DNA from: HGM11416 sp034104345
GTDB lineage: Bacteria; Bacillota; Clostridia; Christensenellales; Borkfalkiaceae
DNA: 64,000 bases
Reading direction: 5' to 3'
Assembly: GCA_034104345.1 (NCBI GenBank)
Contig: JAXEDY010000032.1
Location: forward strand, 29,838 to 93,837
Each line of letters opens with the position of its first letter. Position 1 is the first letter of the stretch. The notes beneath the pieces are model-generated. The model made no database searches, was not told where the DNA came from, and worked only from the letters and a program-made list of their open reading frames with translations. Made by a program: the position numbers and the translations under genes. Of this stretch, positions 34,151 through 43,247 are shown in pieces.

Positions 34151-35977
34151 ATGCAGAGAGAAAACGTAAGAAACGTGGCGATTATAGCGCACGTAGACCA
34201 TGGCAAAACTACTTTGGTCGACGCTCTTTTAAAACAAAACGGCGTGTTTCGCCAAAACGAAGTCGTTCAGGAACGCGTGATGGACAGCAACGACTTAGAG
34301 CGCGAGCGCGGCATTACCATACTTGCAAAAAACACGGCGGTGCACTATAACGGCGTTAAGGTAAATATAGTCGACACGCCGGGACATGCCGATTTCGGCG
34401 GCGAAGTAGAACGCATTTTGTCGATGGTAGACGGCGTGGTTTTATTGGTAGACGCGGTTGAAGGCGTTATGCCGCAAACACGTTACGTTTTGAAAAAAGC
34501 GTTAAACCTTAACAAAAAGCCTGTCGTAGTGGTCAATAAAATCGATAAAGGCGGCGACGTAGAAAAAACCATCGACGGCATTATCGAATTGTTTATCGAT
34601 CTCGGTGCAAGCGACGATCAGCTTAACTTTAAAACCGTTTATGCAAGCGCTAAATTCGGTTGGGCTAAAAAAGATCTTTCCGATCCCGAAGTAAATATGG
34701 CGCCCCTGCTCGACACCATAATTTCGGAAGTTCCCGCCCCCGAAGGCGAAGTAAACGCGCCTTTGCAAACCATAATTTGCAACGTCGACTACGACGAATA
34801 CGTCGGCAGAATAGGCATAGGCAAAATCGTCCGCGGTAAAATCGCCGACGGGCAATCGGTTGTCGTATGTCACACCGACGGCACCACCTCGCCCGCAAAA
34901 GTTTCGCGCCTTTATCAATTCGAAGGCTTAAAGCGCGTTGAAGTAGAAAGCGGCGAAATGGGCGATATTGTTGCGATTAACGGCATTGATAAAATTAACA
35001 TAGGCGAAACTATATGCACGCCCGATTGTATCGAGCCGCTGCCCTTCGTTGCGATTGACGAACCAACCATTTCGATGTTGTTTATGGTCAACAACAGCCC
35101 GTTCGCGGGTAAAGAAGGCAAGTTTGTAACTTCGCGACATCTGCGCGCACGTTTGTTTAAAGAAATCGAAACAAACGTAAGCATGAAGGTCGAAGAAACC
35201 GAAAGCGCCGACACGTTTAAAGTTTACGGTCGCGGCGAATTACACCTTTCGATTTTAATTGAAGAAATGCGCCGCCAAGGCTATGAATTTCAGGTTTCGC
35301 GCCCCAAGGTTATTTATAAAGAAATCGACGGAAAAACTTACGAACCGGTCGAACAACTCGTAGTTGAAGTTCCCGACGAATACGTCGGCGCCGTTATGAA
35401 CAAAATCGGCGGTCGTAAAGGCGAACTCGTAACAATGGAGCCCGGAACCAACGGAGAAACCAAACTTGAATTCCGCATTGCTTCGCGCTGTTTAATCGGT
35501 TATAGGAGCGAACTTTTAACCGATACCAAGGGCTTCGGCGTTATGTATAGCGTTTTCGATTGCTACGAACCTTATAAGGGTGATATTCCCGAACGCTCGC
35601 GCGGAAGTCTGGTTTGCTTTGAAGCGGGCGTCACCACTCAATACGGCTTGTTTAACGCGCAGGAACGTTGCACCCTTTTCGTAGGCCCCGGCGTTAACGT
35701 ATACGAAGGTTTGATAGTAGGCGAAAACTCGCGCGAAGACGATCTCGTGGTTAACGTATGCAAAACCAAACACCTTACAAACAACAGAGCAAGCGGCTCG
35801 GACGAAGCGCTTAAACTTATCACACCCACTACTTTAAGCCTGGAACAATGCATGGAATTTATCGCGGACGACGAACTTGTTGAACTTACGCCCAAGAGCA
35901 TTAGGCTCCGCAAAAAAATTCTTTCGAAAGAATTAAGAATGAAAGAATGGGCTAAACAACGCAACAAACAAAACTGA
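34151..35977 (+). CDS. typA: Ribosome-associated GTPase TypA/BipA
   Basis: Translational GTPase of about 608 residues, related to EF-G and LepA, acting in ribosome assembly and stress adaptation, notably growth in the cold. G1 is 'AHVDHGKTTLV', G2/G3 are 'RERGITILAKNTAV' and 'DTPGHADFGGEVER', G4 is 'NKID'; EF-Tu domain II, domain III/V and a BipA-specific C-terminal domain (TTQYGLFNAQERCTLFVGP) follow. The start at 34151 (GGGAG eight bases before) is preferred; a longer open frame begins inside the promoter. Own promoter, leader and terminator, hence a single-gene unit. Confidence 0.97.
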   Translation: MQRENVRNVAIIAHVDHGKTTLVDALLKQNGVFRQNEVVQERVMDSNDLERERGITILAKNTAVHYNGVKVNIVDTPGHADFGGEVERILSMVDGVVLLVDAVEGVMPQTRYVLKKALNLNKKPVVVVNKIDKGGDVEKTIDGIIELFIDLGASDDQLNFKTVYASAKFGWAKKDLSDPEVNMAPLLDTIISEVPAPEGEVNAPLQTIICNVDYDEYVGRIGIGKIVRGKIADGQSVVVCHTDGTTSPAKVSRLYQFEGLKRVEVESGEMGDIVAINGIDKINIGETICTPDCIEPLPFVAIDEPTISMLFMVNNSPFAGKEGKFVTSRHLRARLFKEIETNVSMKVEETESADTFKVYGRGELHLSILIEEMRRQGYEFQVSRPKVIYKEIDGKTYEPVEQLVVEVPDEYVGAVMNKIGGRKGELVTMEPGTNGETKLEFRIASRCLIGYRSELLTDTKGFGVMYSVFDCYEPYKGDIPERSRGSLVCFEAGVTTQYGLFNAQERCTLFVGPGVNVYEGLIVGENSREDDLVVNVCKTKHLTNNRASGSDEALKLITPTTLSLEQCMEFIADDELVELTPKSIRLRKKILSKELRMKEWAKQRNKQN

Positions 35978-35995
35978 GTTTAATAAATTGTTACA

Positions 35996-36030
35996 AAAAA
36001 CACCGCAAGCGTTATGCAAACGGTGTTTTT
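35996..36030 (+). terminator. Terminator after typA
   Basis: AAAAACACCG (35996-36005) pairs with CGGTGTTTTT (36021-36030). Confidence 0.85.
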
Positions 36031-36125
36031 ATTATTGTTTTTTATGGCCGATTTCGGCTATCGACTTTCGGTTACGTCCGCTTCCGGACAACTTTAACTA
36101 AAACTTACCGTTCCGTTAAAACTTA

Positions 36126-38000
36126 TTATGCGTTGCGGCGGTTGATAAACAACGCAACCGCGCCCAAAGCAAACAGGCAAACAAACATATCCGCTCCACC
36201 CATCGAAGACGAGCAAGAAGACGCCCCGCCGCTGTTGCTACTCGTGCTTGTTTCTCCCGTTTTCGCATACTCGACGGTAAAAGGCGCGCTGTATAAAACT
36301 ACGTCGACGTCTTCGAGATAAGCGATAACTTCGGCATGGTCTTCGTAAGTTTTCGAAACAAAAATTTTCGCTACGCGTTGTTCCGATTTTCCGCAATAAT
36401 CGAACAGCTTAACGCCTATATCGCAGCCTTTCATAAGGTTTTCTTTTTTAATTTTCTGACCTTTTATGCCTTCTATTTTCAGAGCCATTGTGCCGAAATC
36501 GTCGGCGCCGTTGTTTGTAAGCCCGAAAACGCCGTAAAGAGCCGCCTGATATGCGTTGTATCCGTTATTATAAGTCCAATACCAGCCGCTATAGCCGCGG
36601 ACTTTCATAAATCCGTCGTAAAAATTAAGCGAAGCATAACTAAGGCCTCCGTCGACTACGGTGTTTATCGAGTTATAATACTCGACTCCCTGCTTATACG
36701 TAGAAGACAATCCGTTAAGCGAAGCCGTGGGAACTTCGGGAATAGTATCGAACGATTTTTTAAGCATCTGATCCATAAACGAAATAATAACTATCTGATC
36801 CCAAAAATCGTATTCTTCGATTTTTTCGCGGATTAAAGGAACTATTTTGTCGCCGCCCGCCTTAATTTCCAAAACCAGCACTACGTTTTTGCCTTTAAGC
36901 GCCTTAAACGCGTCTTCGAGCAAAGGCACGTTTTCTTGCGAAGACGAACCCGAAGGATTATTTATTTTGTATCCTTTTATCTCGGCATAATTCATCTGAC
37001 TTACAAGCAGATTGCCCGTATAATTAGTTGTTCTTGCAATGCCGCTGTCGTGCATTAAAACAAGTTTATTATCCATCGAAATCTGAACGTCGGTTTCAAC
37101 GTGAGTTGCTCCGCCATCAACCGCGGCAACAAAGCCGGCAACAGAGTTTTCGGGTTTTGTAGCGGGAAGCCCCCTGTGCGCCACGTTTGCGGGTCTGCGG
37201 ACGAACGGAAGTTGCCCTTCTTCGCCGAGCGAATATTGCATGTAAACAGAATAAACGTCGTCGTAATTTTCAGAAACTATACCGTAAGCACCCGAAGCGA
37301 TAATTTTATGAATATCGAAATCGCCGCCTAGCACGGGATTAACCCAAACCGATTTAAATCTGAACTGGAAAAATTCAACCGCTTCACGCGTTGCCTGTTT
37401 TTCGGATAAAACAATTACGTTTGCCATTGCCGAATTTGCTTTTTTCAAACATTCGGTAAGATTTTTGCGCCCGTCCGTTCCCGAAAAATCGTAATCTTTA
37501 TCCGAAATATCATAAATTCCGCGGATTTTGGGAAGCGCCGTTCTTGCGCCTTTTAAAACGTCATAGTCCTGCGAAATAACCGCCATATCGCTTACGGGAA
37601 CATTATCGTATAATTCAACGAACGCGTCTTTTGCGGCGGCGGTGTCAAGTTTTACTATAGGCACGACCTTTTTATAGATAGCAGTCATAACGTTTTCGAA
37701 ACTATCTATAACTTCGCCGCCTTTGCCGACGACTTTTGCTTCGTCGTTAAGCGTTAAAATAACGCTTTCGGGTTTTTCAGGCGCAGCAACCGCTTCGTTA
37801 AGGTTTTGCGCGCTCGTTATAGGCGAAACTACCGTAGGCGCGCCGATAAAATAGTCGGTGCTTGCGTTGGCGTCGGCATATTCTAAAAAGGATTCGGCAG
37901 CCTTTACTTTTTGCCTGTTTCCGATCGTTCCGAAGCATACGCCCGAAACGAGTATGACAACCGCAAAAGCAATCGACGCTTTTTTAAAAAATTTTTTCAC
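36126..38000 (-). CDS. Secreted glycerophosphodiester phosphodiesterase with C-terminal membrane anchor
   Basis: Protein of 624 residues. An N-terminal signal segment (basic KKFFKKA, then hydrophobic to ~25) is followed by about 245 residues that look like a decayed copy of the same fold ('SGAYGIVSENYDD'), then the GDPD domain with 'AHRGLPATKPENS' near residue 275, 'ETDVQISMD' and 'LMHDS', the His/Glu/Asp catalytic and metal residues. The C-terminus is a Ser/Gly-rich stretch, 'ASSCSSSMGGADM', a hydrophobic helix and 'INRRNA': a Cys-containing tripartite anchor signal. It would act on lipoteichoic or phospholipid head-group diesters outside the cell. GTG start at 38000 has AGGGAG eight bases before. 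It follows the PqqD/peptidase block on the same strand by 100 bases. Confidence 0.82.
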   Translation of the reverse strand: MKKFFKKASIAFAVVILVSGVCFGTIGNRQKVKAAESFLEYADANASTDYFIGAPTVVSPITSAQNLNEAVAAPEKPESVILTLNDEAKVVGKGGEVIDSFENVMTAIYKKVVPIVKLDTAAAKDAFVELYDNVPVSDMAVISQDYDVLKGARTALPKIRGIYDISDKDYDFSGTDGRKNLTECLKKANSAMANVIVLSEKQATREAVEFFQFRFKSVWVNPVLGGDFDIHKIIASGAYGIVSENYDDVYSVYMQYSLGEEGQLPFVRRPANVAHRGLPATKPENSVAGFVAAVDGGATHVETDVQISMDNKLVLMHDSGIARTTNYTGNLLVSQMNYAEIKGYKINNPSGSSSQENVPLLEDAFKALKGKNVVLVLEIKAGGDKIVPLIREKIEEYDFWDQIVIISFMDQMLKKSFDTIPEVPTASLNGLSSTYKQGVEYYNSINTVVDGGLSYASLNFYDGFMKVRGYSGWYWTYNNGYNAYQAALYGVFGLTNNGADDFGTMALKIEGIKGQKIKKENLMKGCDIGVKLFDYCGKSEQRVAKIFVSKTYEDHAEVIAYLEDVDVVLYSAPFTVEYAKTGETSTSSNSGGASSCSSSMGGADMFVCLFALGAVALFINRRNA

Positions 38001-38099
38001 GTTTTCCACTCCCTATTATTTTTTTCTTTTTGTTTGTACTAAAGCGTTTTACCGCCTTGCGCCGAAAATTCTTTTTAGCGTTTTGCACCGAAATATTTT

Positions 38100-38582
38100 T
38101 CAGCGTTTTTTACCGAAAATGTTTTTTACAAATTTTTTAACTTTAAAAATAAAATCAAAACGCGCTTTTCGCTTTTTATAGTTTTTAACGATTTTATGCG
38201 AATATTTTTTATATTTTTCGTCGGTTACCGAAACCGTGCGTCCTTTCGAAAAATATTCGGTTAAAACGCCGAAAACGTCTTTTTCGGGAACAATTTCGTC
38301 GCTGTACGTATTATCGCCGCGAATTATATATCCGTTTTCGATAACCGAAATAACGCGATGCAGAACGTAAGCGTCGCCGCGCCTGTAAAGAGCCACGTCG
38401 AGCGGTTTAAGCCTTTGCGTTTTAGGAACGACAACTATTACGTCGCGCCCGCTTTTAAGCATCGGGCGCATACTTACGCCCTTTGTAACCGAAAGAAATC
38501 GCCCTTCGGTTTGTAATATCGTTTCGGGCGTTTTCCCTTGCGGGGCTTCGATCATTCCGGATTCGTTGTTTTGCTTGTTCAT
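38100..38582 (-). CDS. S24/S26-type serine peptidase (signal-peptidase-like)
   Basis: 160-residue protein with the LexA/signal-peptidase fold: 'TKGVSMRPML' carries the nucleophilic Ser, 'VVPKTQRLKPLDVALYRRGDAYVLHRV' the second half of the active site and 'YIIRGDNTYSDE' the third box. It lacks an obvious transmembrane anchor, unlike SipS-type signal peptidases, and ends in a very basic tail (KKFVKNIFGKKR) that might touch the membrane. It lies 25 bases after the PqqD-like gene and may process a substrate of that system. Could also be a plain S26 peptidase of unknown role. Confidence 0.75.
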   Translation of the reverse strand: MNKQNNESGMIEAPQGKTPETILQTEGRFLSVTKGVSMRPMLKSGRDVIVVVPKTQRLKPLDVALYRRGDAYVLHRVISVIENGYIIRGDNTYSDEIVPEKDVFGVLTEYFSKGRTVSVTDEKYKKYSHKIVKNYKKRKARFDFIFKVKKFVKNIFGKKR

Positions 38583-38607
38583 TTCTTACCTTTGCCGCTT
38601 TTTGTTT

Positions 38608-38889
38608 TCAGTCGATTATTGCCGAAACGCTTTTTAACTCGGCAATAATTTTTTCAAGGTCGGCGGCAGCCGTTTCTTCCGCTACGTCGTAAGTTTTTAC
38701 AAGTTCTTTCAAAATTTCGCTTTTATCAAGCCCTTCCGAAATTTTTTGCCATATAAACGCCGCGGTTTCGTTAAGTTTTACCATTCCTTTGAATTTTGCC
38801 GCGGTTTTTCCTACGGCAATCGCGTAATATGTCGAATCGCCGTTTGCGTCTTTCATTTCTTTAAGCAAAAAATCTTTGTTTATCTTCAT
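38608..38889 (-). CDS. PqqD-like peptide-chaperone protein
   Basis: 93-residue protein of the PqqD fold, the RiPP recognition element that binds leader peptides of ribosomally made, modified peptides. Visible: 'KLNETAAFIWQKISEGL', then 'EILKELVKTYDV' and 'AAADLEKIIAELKSVSAI', the standard PqqD pattern of an NxTA motif followed by two helices. The start at 38889 has GGAG seven bases before. In this operon it sits between an ABC exporter and a peptidase. Free-standing PqqD proteins usually work with a modifying enzyme; none is visible within the window. Confidence 0.8.
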   Translation of the reverse strand: MKINKDFLLKEMKDANGDSTYYAIAVGKTAAKFKGMVKLNETAAFIWQKISEGLDKSEILKELVKTYDVAEETAAADLEKIIAELKSVSAIID

Positions 38890-38949
38890 CGTTTTTCTCC
38901 ACAATAAAAATTTTTTTTCAATCGCCCGTCCGTCGCATTCTGCCGTACG

Positions 38950-40668
38950 TTACTTCTTTTCGGTAATTTTGCCGTCTTCTAAAACAAGCGTTCTTTCGGT
39001 TTTTTCTTCGGCGGCTTTACGGTGACTTATAAAAATACAGGTTTTATCTGTCATTTTGCAGATATTATCAATTATTTTTTTCTCTGTTTGCTCGTCTAAT
39101 GCCGAAGTCGCTTCGTCGAAAAGCAAAAACTCTCTGCCCGAAAGCAACGCCCGCGCTATGGCAAGCCGCTGAATTTGCCCTTCCGAAAGCCCGCCGCCCC
39201 GCTCCGAAAGCATTGTGTTAAGCCCGCAAGGCAAATCGTATACAAATTCGGCTTCCGCCGCGGTTATCGCTTTTTTAATTTCGTCATCCGCAAATTTTTC
39301 GGCAAAAAAAGTTATATTTTCATAAACAGTTCCCGCAATTAAAAAGTTACCCTGCGGAACGTAAGCGTAAAGCCCGTTAAAACATTTATTCGCGCCGCAT
39401 TTTTCAACTAAACCGTTCTCGTTTTCGAACTCGGCGCAAATTTCGCCGCTTAAAGGTTTATAAAGCCCTAAAAGTATTTTGAACAGCGTAGATTTGCCTT
39501 CGCCGCTTCGCCCCGAAAGGCAAACTTTTTCGCCCGCGTTTATTTCGAGCGTTACGCCGCCCAGCACGATTTTTTCGCCGTAAGAAAAGGTAAGATTTTC
39601 AACTTGCAATTTTTTGAATTTTTTATTTTTTAAGCAAACTTGTTCGCTTTTCTGCGTGTTTGATTCTTGCGGCATAATTTCGATTAAACGTTCGGCGCTT
39701 ACAACTCGCGTGTAAAACGCAGATATTACCGAAGTTATTCCGTTAATGGGTTGCTGAACGTTTAAAAGCAACAAAACAACCGCCGTTGCCGAACCGTAAT
39801 CGGCTCCGCGAATAATCCCCGCGCCGAAATAAATTATTGCAAAAACAAGCCCCAAATTACCGATAAACGAATAAATTCCGCCCGTAAAAGCAGACAATTT
39901 CGCACGCGACAAGCGCGCTTTGAATAAATCGCCGAGCAGATTTTCGGATTTTTTTAAAACCCTTTGTTCGGCGTTAAACGCTTTGACCGTTGCAATCGAG
40001 CCGACGTTATCCTGCATAAAACTGCGGCTTTGCCCTTCTTTTTCGAGAACGGCTTTGCGATATTTTTTAATTTTTATCCTATAAAGCCCTATCGTTAAAG
40101 CCGCTATAAAAGCGCCCGCCAAAAACAAAAGCGCGAATTTATAATCTATGGTAAAAAGCAAAACTGCCGTTCCCGCAAGTTGAACGCCAAGCCCGGTTAT
40201 CGAAGGAATTATAAAAACTTCATCCTGCGCTATTTCGGCTATGTCCGAAGAAAGTCTGTTTATAAGTTCGCCGCTGTGATACGACGAAACTTTCGCATAG
40301 TCGCTGCCTATAAGCGCCGCAAAAACCTTTTGCCGCAAATCGACAAATATTTTCGACGCCGTTTTTTCGACCAAATAGTTATAAACGCACTTAAAAATTA
40401 TGCGCGCCGACAAAAAACCGACGGCTATCGCTATAAACAACGCGGTGTTTTTTTCGCCTGCCGCCGCGCCGTTTACTATGTATTTCGTTATATATGCAAA
40501 AACGAGCGAAAAACAACTTACAAAAAGCGACAAAAGAGTTATAACGCAGATTTTTGCTTTATACGGCGAAGATACTTCTTTTAAAAAACTTTTTACGCAA
40601 ATCGTTTCAGTTTTATTGCCGCCGCAAAGTTTCGCGTGTTTTTTTCGTTGAGTTTTATCTTTAATCAT
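38950..40668 (-). CDS. ABC exporter in the PqqD/HprK-like block
   Basis: 572-residue half-size exporter: six-helix transmembrane domain (to ~320) and an ATPase domain with Walker A 'GRSGEGKSTL', Walker B 'LLFDEATSALDEQ', and switch 'ISHRK'. The signature is LSEGQ, not LSGGQ; the rest is consensus. It overlaps the end of the HprK-like gene by 8 bases (ATGATTAA), implying coupling. It has no N-terminal C39 peptidase domain, so any leader removal would fall to the separate S24/S26 peptidase. Substrate inferred to be a peptide or lipid from context only. Confidence 0.85.
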   Translation of the reverse strand: MIKDKTQRKKHAKLCGGNKTETICVKSFLKEVSSPYKAKICVITLLSLFVSCFSLVFAYITKYIVNGAAAGEKNTALFIAIAVGFLSARIIFKCVYNYLVEKTASKIFVDLRQKVFAALIGSDYAKVSSYHSGELINRLSSDIAEIAQDEVFIIPSITGLGVQLAGTAVLLFTIDYKFALLFLAGAFIAALTIGLYRIKIKKYRKAVLEKEGQSRSFMQDNVGSIATVKAFNAEQRVLKKSENLLGDLFKARLSRAKLSAFTGGIYSFIGNLGLVFAIIYFGAGIIRGADYGSATAVVLLLLNVQQPINGITSVISAFYTRVVSAERLIEIMPQESNTQKSEQVCLKNKKFKKLQVENLTFSYGEKIVLGGVTLEINAGEKVCLSGRSGEGKSTLFKILLGLYKPLSGEICAEFENENGLVEKCGANKCFNGLYAYVPQGNFLIAGTVYENITFFAEKFADDEIKKAITAAEAEFVYDLPCGLNTMLSERGGGLSEGQIQRLAIARALLSGREFLLFDEATSALDEQTEKKIIDNICKMTDKTCIFISHRKAAEEKTERTLVLEDGKITEKK

Positions 40669-41407
40669 TTCCCTTCATCATTGCGTAAAACGATGCTTCG
40701 GGAGCGTCGCTTTCCATGTTGCATTTTAAATCGTAAAAACTTACTTTTTCAAACATTATCTGCAAAAGCGATAACAGTTTTTCGGCTTGCTCGCCGCTTT
40801 CGGGATATACCACCTGGTTCATTATAAACGGCATATATAAAATGGGATCGGATACTTTTTTTATTTCGTTTTTTACCCCGCGCGACAAAAAGCATACGCT
40901 TTCAAGCGGAAATTTAACGTTTTCGCCCAAATCGTGCTTACCGTTCCACGGGTTTCCGTAAACGTAAAAAGTTCCCTTTTTTTCACCGTTTGCCCCGTCT
41001 TTTTCAAAATACCTTACGAACGGTTTATCGTCGTTTACATATCGAAGTTTTTCACCCAGAAACCTTTTTAAAAGCGCCGTGTGCGTAGATTTGCCCGTTC
41101 CGCTTTGCGCGGTGAAAGCGTAAGCCTTTCCGCCGTAAGCAACCGTAGACGAATGAAACAAAAAACCGTTGTAATCGTTTAAAAGTTTATTTGATATTTG
41201 CCTTAAAACGCACAAACTTTCGTGATACGCTTTCGGAAATTCGGGGGCGCTTTTTACTGCGCTTTCAAGTTCTTCGTCTGAAACGGAAACCGAAAAATCG
41301 ATATTAGCGTAATTTTTTATCCCGTAAGGGGCTAAAAGTTTTAAAGCGTATGCGCCCCTTGCCGTTATTTCTATGTTTAAGTCGGCAATGCGATATACCA
41401 AAGCCAT
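40661..41407 (-). CDS. HPr-kinase-like P-loop protein
   Basis: 248-residue protein. The C-terminal half has a P-loop 'TAQSGTGKSTHT' and downstream 'YVNDDKPFVR' and 'GNPWNGKHDL', the pattern of HprK-related proteins found next to PqqD-like proteins and lasso-peptide-type genes. Bona fide HPr kinase (~310 residues) has an extra N-terminal domain that is lacking here. The start at 41407 follows AAGGGG; an upstream start 22 codons earlier overlaps the lipoprotein gene. It may phosphorylate a peptide (as reported for some lasso-peptide kinases) or a small molecule. Confidence 0.72.
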   Translation of the reverse strand: MALVYRIADLNIEITARGAYALKLLAPYGIKNYANIDFSVSVSDEELESAVKSAPEFPKAYHESLCVLRQISNKLLNDYNGFLFHSSTVAYGGKAYAFTAQSGTGKSTHTALLKRFLGEKLRYVNDDKPFVRYFEKDGANGEKKGTFYVYGNPWNGKHDLGENVKFPLESVCFLSRGVKNEIKKVSDPILYMPFIMNQVVYPESGEQAEKLLSLLQIMFEKVSFYDLKCNMESDAPEASFYAMMKGND

Positions 41408-41469
41408 ATTATACCCCTTGCTGCCTAATTTTTTATTTTTACGATAAAATTTTAATAAAACGCGCCAAA

Positions 41470-41991
41470 TCAATAAAAATCCGACCAGCCCGAAATCAGC
41501 CCGATACTTTTTTTATCTTCGTCGCCCGCTTTTACGGCATAAGCCTTTTCGACGTCGCTCGAATAAAGCGACGTTTTTAAAATTCTTACTTTTCCGTCGC
41601 CGCCGGGTTCGCAACGTTCTTCGGCTTTTACGGCAGCCTGACTATCGTCGCTTTTAACGTAACGAACTATTATAACTTCGATTTTATCGTCCGATTGCTT
41701 TCCGCATTCGCACTCATACGAAACGATACACAGCGTATTATCCGTTTTTTCGTCTTTTACTATTTTAAATTTATGTTCGTGAACCTCGCCCGAACTATCC
41801 GAACTTCCAAAATTGCCTGAACTTCCCGAATTATCGGAAGAATCACCCGACGAAGCGGAAGAACCTGAAGAGTTTTGCGAACCCGACGAAGCGGACGAAC
41901 CGTCTTTTACCAAATCGCAGGCAACCGCGCCTAAAGAAACAACCGTTAACGCGATAAGGCAAACAAGCATTTTAAAAAATCTTTTTGTCAT
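41470..41991 (-). CDS. Putative lipoprotein, Ser/Gly-rich, unknown function
   Basis: 173-residue secreted protein: basic MTKR, a hydrophobic segment and a lipobox-like 'GAVAC' with Cys at about residue 25, so it should be lipidated and tethered outside. A linker of ~45 residues is almost all Ser, Gly, Asp and Asn. The C-terminal ~100 residues form a compact domain with HEHKFKIVKD, 'YECECGKQSDDKI' and a further Cys; a metal site or disulfide is possible. No family recognised. It lies 62 bases before the HprK-like gene and might be the cargo or a receptor of the export block. Confidence 0.7.
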   Translation of the reverse strand: MTKRFFKMLVCLIALTVVSLGAVACDLVKDGSSASSGSQNSSGSSASSGDSSDNSGSSGNFGSSDSSGEVHEHKFKIVKDEKTDNTLCIVSYECECGKQSDDKIEVIIVRYVKSDDSQAAVKAEERCEPGGDGKVRILKTSLYSSDVEKAYAVKAGDEDKKSIGLISGWSDFY

Positions 41992-42056
41992 CTCTATTTC
42001 CCCGAATATATTTTAAGTCGTATTTTTTTTCGTTTCAATTGAATTCGTTCGTTTAA

Positions 42057-43247
42057 TTACTCAATTCGTTTGTTTTTCAAATCGCCGATCGTTTTTTCGA
42101 TACCCGCGTTAAGTAGTTTAACCGCAACGAACAACGAAACGCCGCCGCAAAAAATTTTTAACGCCACGTCGAACCCGCCGAGCGACGCCTTGAATTCGCA
42201 CAGCATATACAACGCGATTACGAGTATTAAAAGCAGATACACCGAAAAGGGAGCCTGCTTTTTTTTGTCTTTTAACGAGCCGAAAAACGACGCAACGTTG
42301 CCTATCGCAATCGACCAACTTGCAAACATAAACGGATAATAAATGCAATCGAGCGGAATTTTTTCGGCTAAATTTTTAAGGCTTTGTTTAAAAAATTCGG
42401 AATCGTCTAAAATCGCATAACTGTCGCTAACTGAAATTTTTATTTGCAAAAACAACGACGAAAACAAATCGTAAATGCTTTTCGTAAAACAAAAGCCCAT
42501 TCCTATGCAAACGGCTAAAAGCACGCACGACTGCAAGTCGGTTATATTATAAATTTTTATAAGAAGCAACAGCGCTATAAGTTCGAATATGCCCCACAAA
42601 ACGGGAACGAACACCGCGTCGACAACCGATTGATAAACGAATTTAACGAGCAGACTGTTTGCAAACGCGTTTATAATAGCATAAGCCAGAACGCCTATGC
42701 AAAAAGCAACGAAAATTTGTAAAATAGAAACGCTTTTTTCGGCACACAACTCGTAATTCAGCGTAATAAACGTTGCGGGAAAAGCAACCGCGCAAAAACT
42801 TACAAGCACCGGCAGATACATTTTTCCGTCTACAAAATCGAAAACGAGCAAGAAAAGCCCTGCCGAAACAGCTATTAAAACTAACAGCCAAACCGTATTT
42901 ACGGGGCGCATTTTTTTAACAATCTCGTTTTCGTCGCCGCTCTTTTTTATTGACAAAGCCGACAAAAACAGCGTTTGAAGCGTAATTTTTTCGGGCTTTT
43001 TGTTTAATTTTTCTTCGGGCACTTCGATAAACGAAGCCGTAACCGAGCCCTCGTTTTTATTATAATTTTCAAAAAGAATTTCGTCGGAAGGATTTTCTTC
43101 GGGGCGGTTAACAATCTCTTTTTTACATTCGTCTGCTTCGGGTTGTTTTTCTTCGCTTACCGCGTGCGAATTCACAGGCGAATTTATGCCCGCCTCGCTT
43201 AGACTTTCGTTTTTTAATTTTTTAAAATCGCTGTTATTTTCGCTCAT
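42057..43247 (-). CDS. Polytopic membrane protein, possibly PrsW-like
   Basis: 396 residues: an acidic, low-complexity N-terminal ~110, then about eight hydrophobic segments. Parts recall PrsW intramembrane proteases: 'LAVCIGMGFCFTKSIYDLF' is near the PrsW 'GlGFa.EN.lY' motif and 'VLWGIFELIALLL' could be a decayed EExxK helix, but the catalytic Glu pair and Lys are not there. It may therefore be an inactive relative or an unrelated protein. Its start overlaps the end of the histidine kinase by 14 bases, so it belongs to the two-component operon and may be its sensory or target partner. Confidence 0.55.
   Translation of the reverse strand: MSENNSDFKKLKNESLSEAGINSPVNSHAVSEEKQPEADECKKEIVNRPEENPSDEILFENYNKNEGSVTASFIEVPEEKLNKKPEKITLQTLFLSALSIKKSGDENEIVKKMRPVNTVWLLVLIAVSAGLFLLVFDFVDGKMYLPVLVSFCAVAFPATFITLNYELCAEKSVSILQIFVAFCIGVLAYAIINAFANSLLVKFVYQSVVDAVFVPVLWGIFELIALLLLIKIYNITDLQSCVLLAVCIGMGFCFTKSIYDLFSSLFLQIKISVSDSYAILDDSEFFKQSLKNLAEKIPLDCIYYPFMFASWSIAIGNVASFFGSLKDKKKQAPFSVYLLLILVIALYMLCEFKASLGGFDVALKIFCGGVSLFVAVKLLNAGIEKTIGDLKNKRIE

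Noticed and set aside
38000..42056. Short precursor peptide gene in the PqqD block
   Set aside because: The gaps between genes are 25-100 bases, with no start codon behind a ribosome site giving a leader-core peptide.
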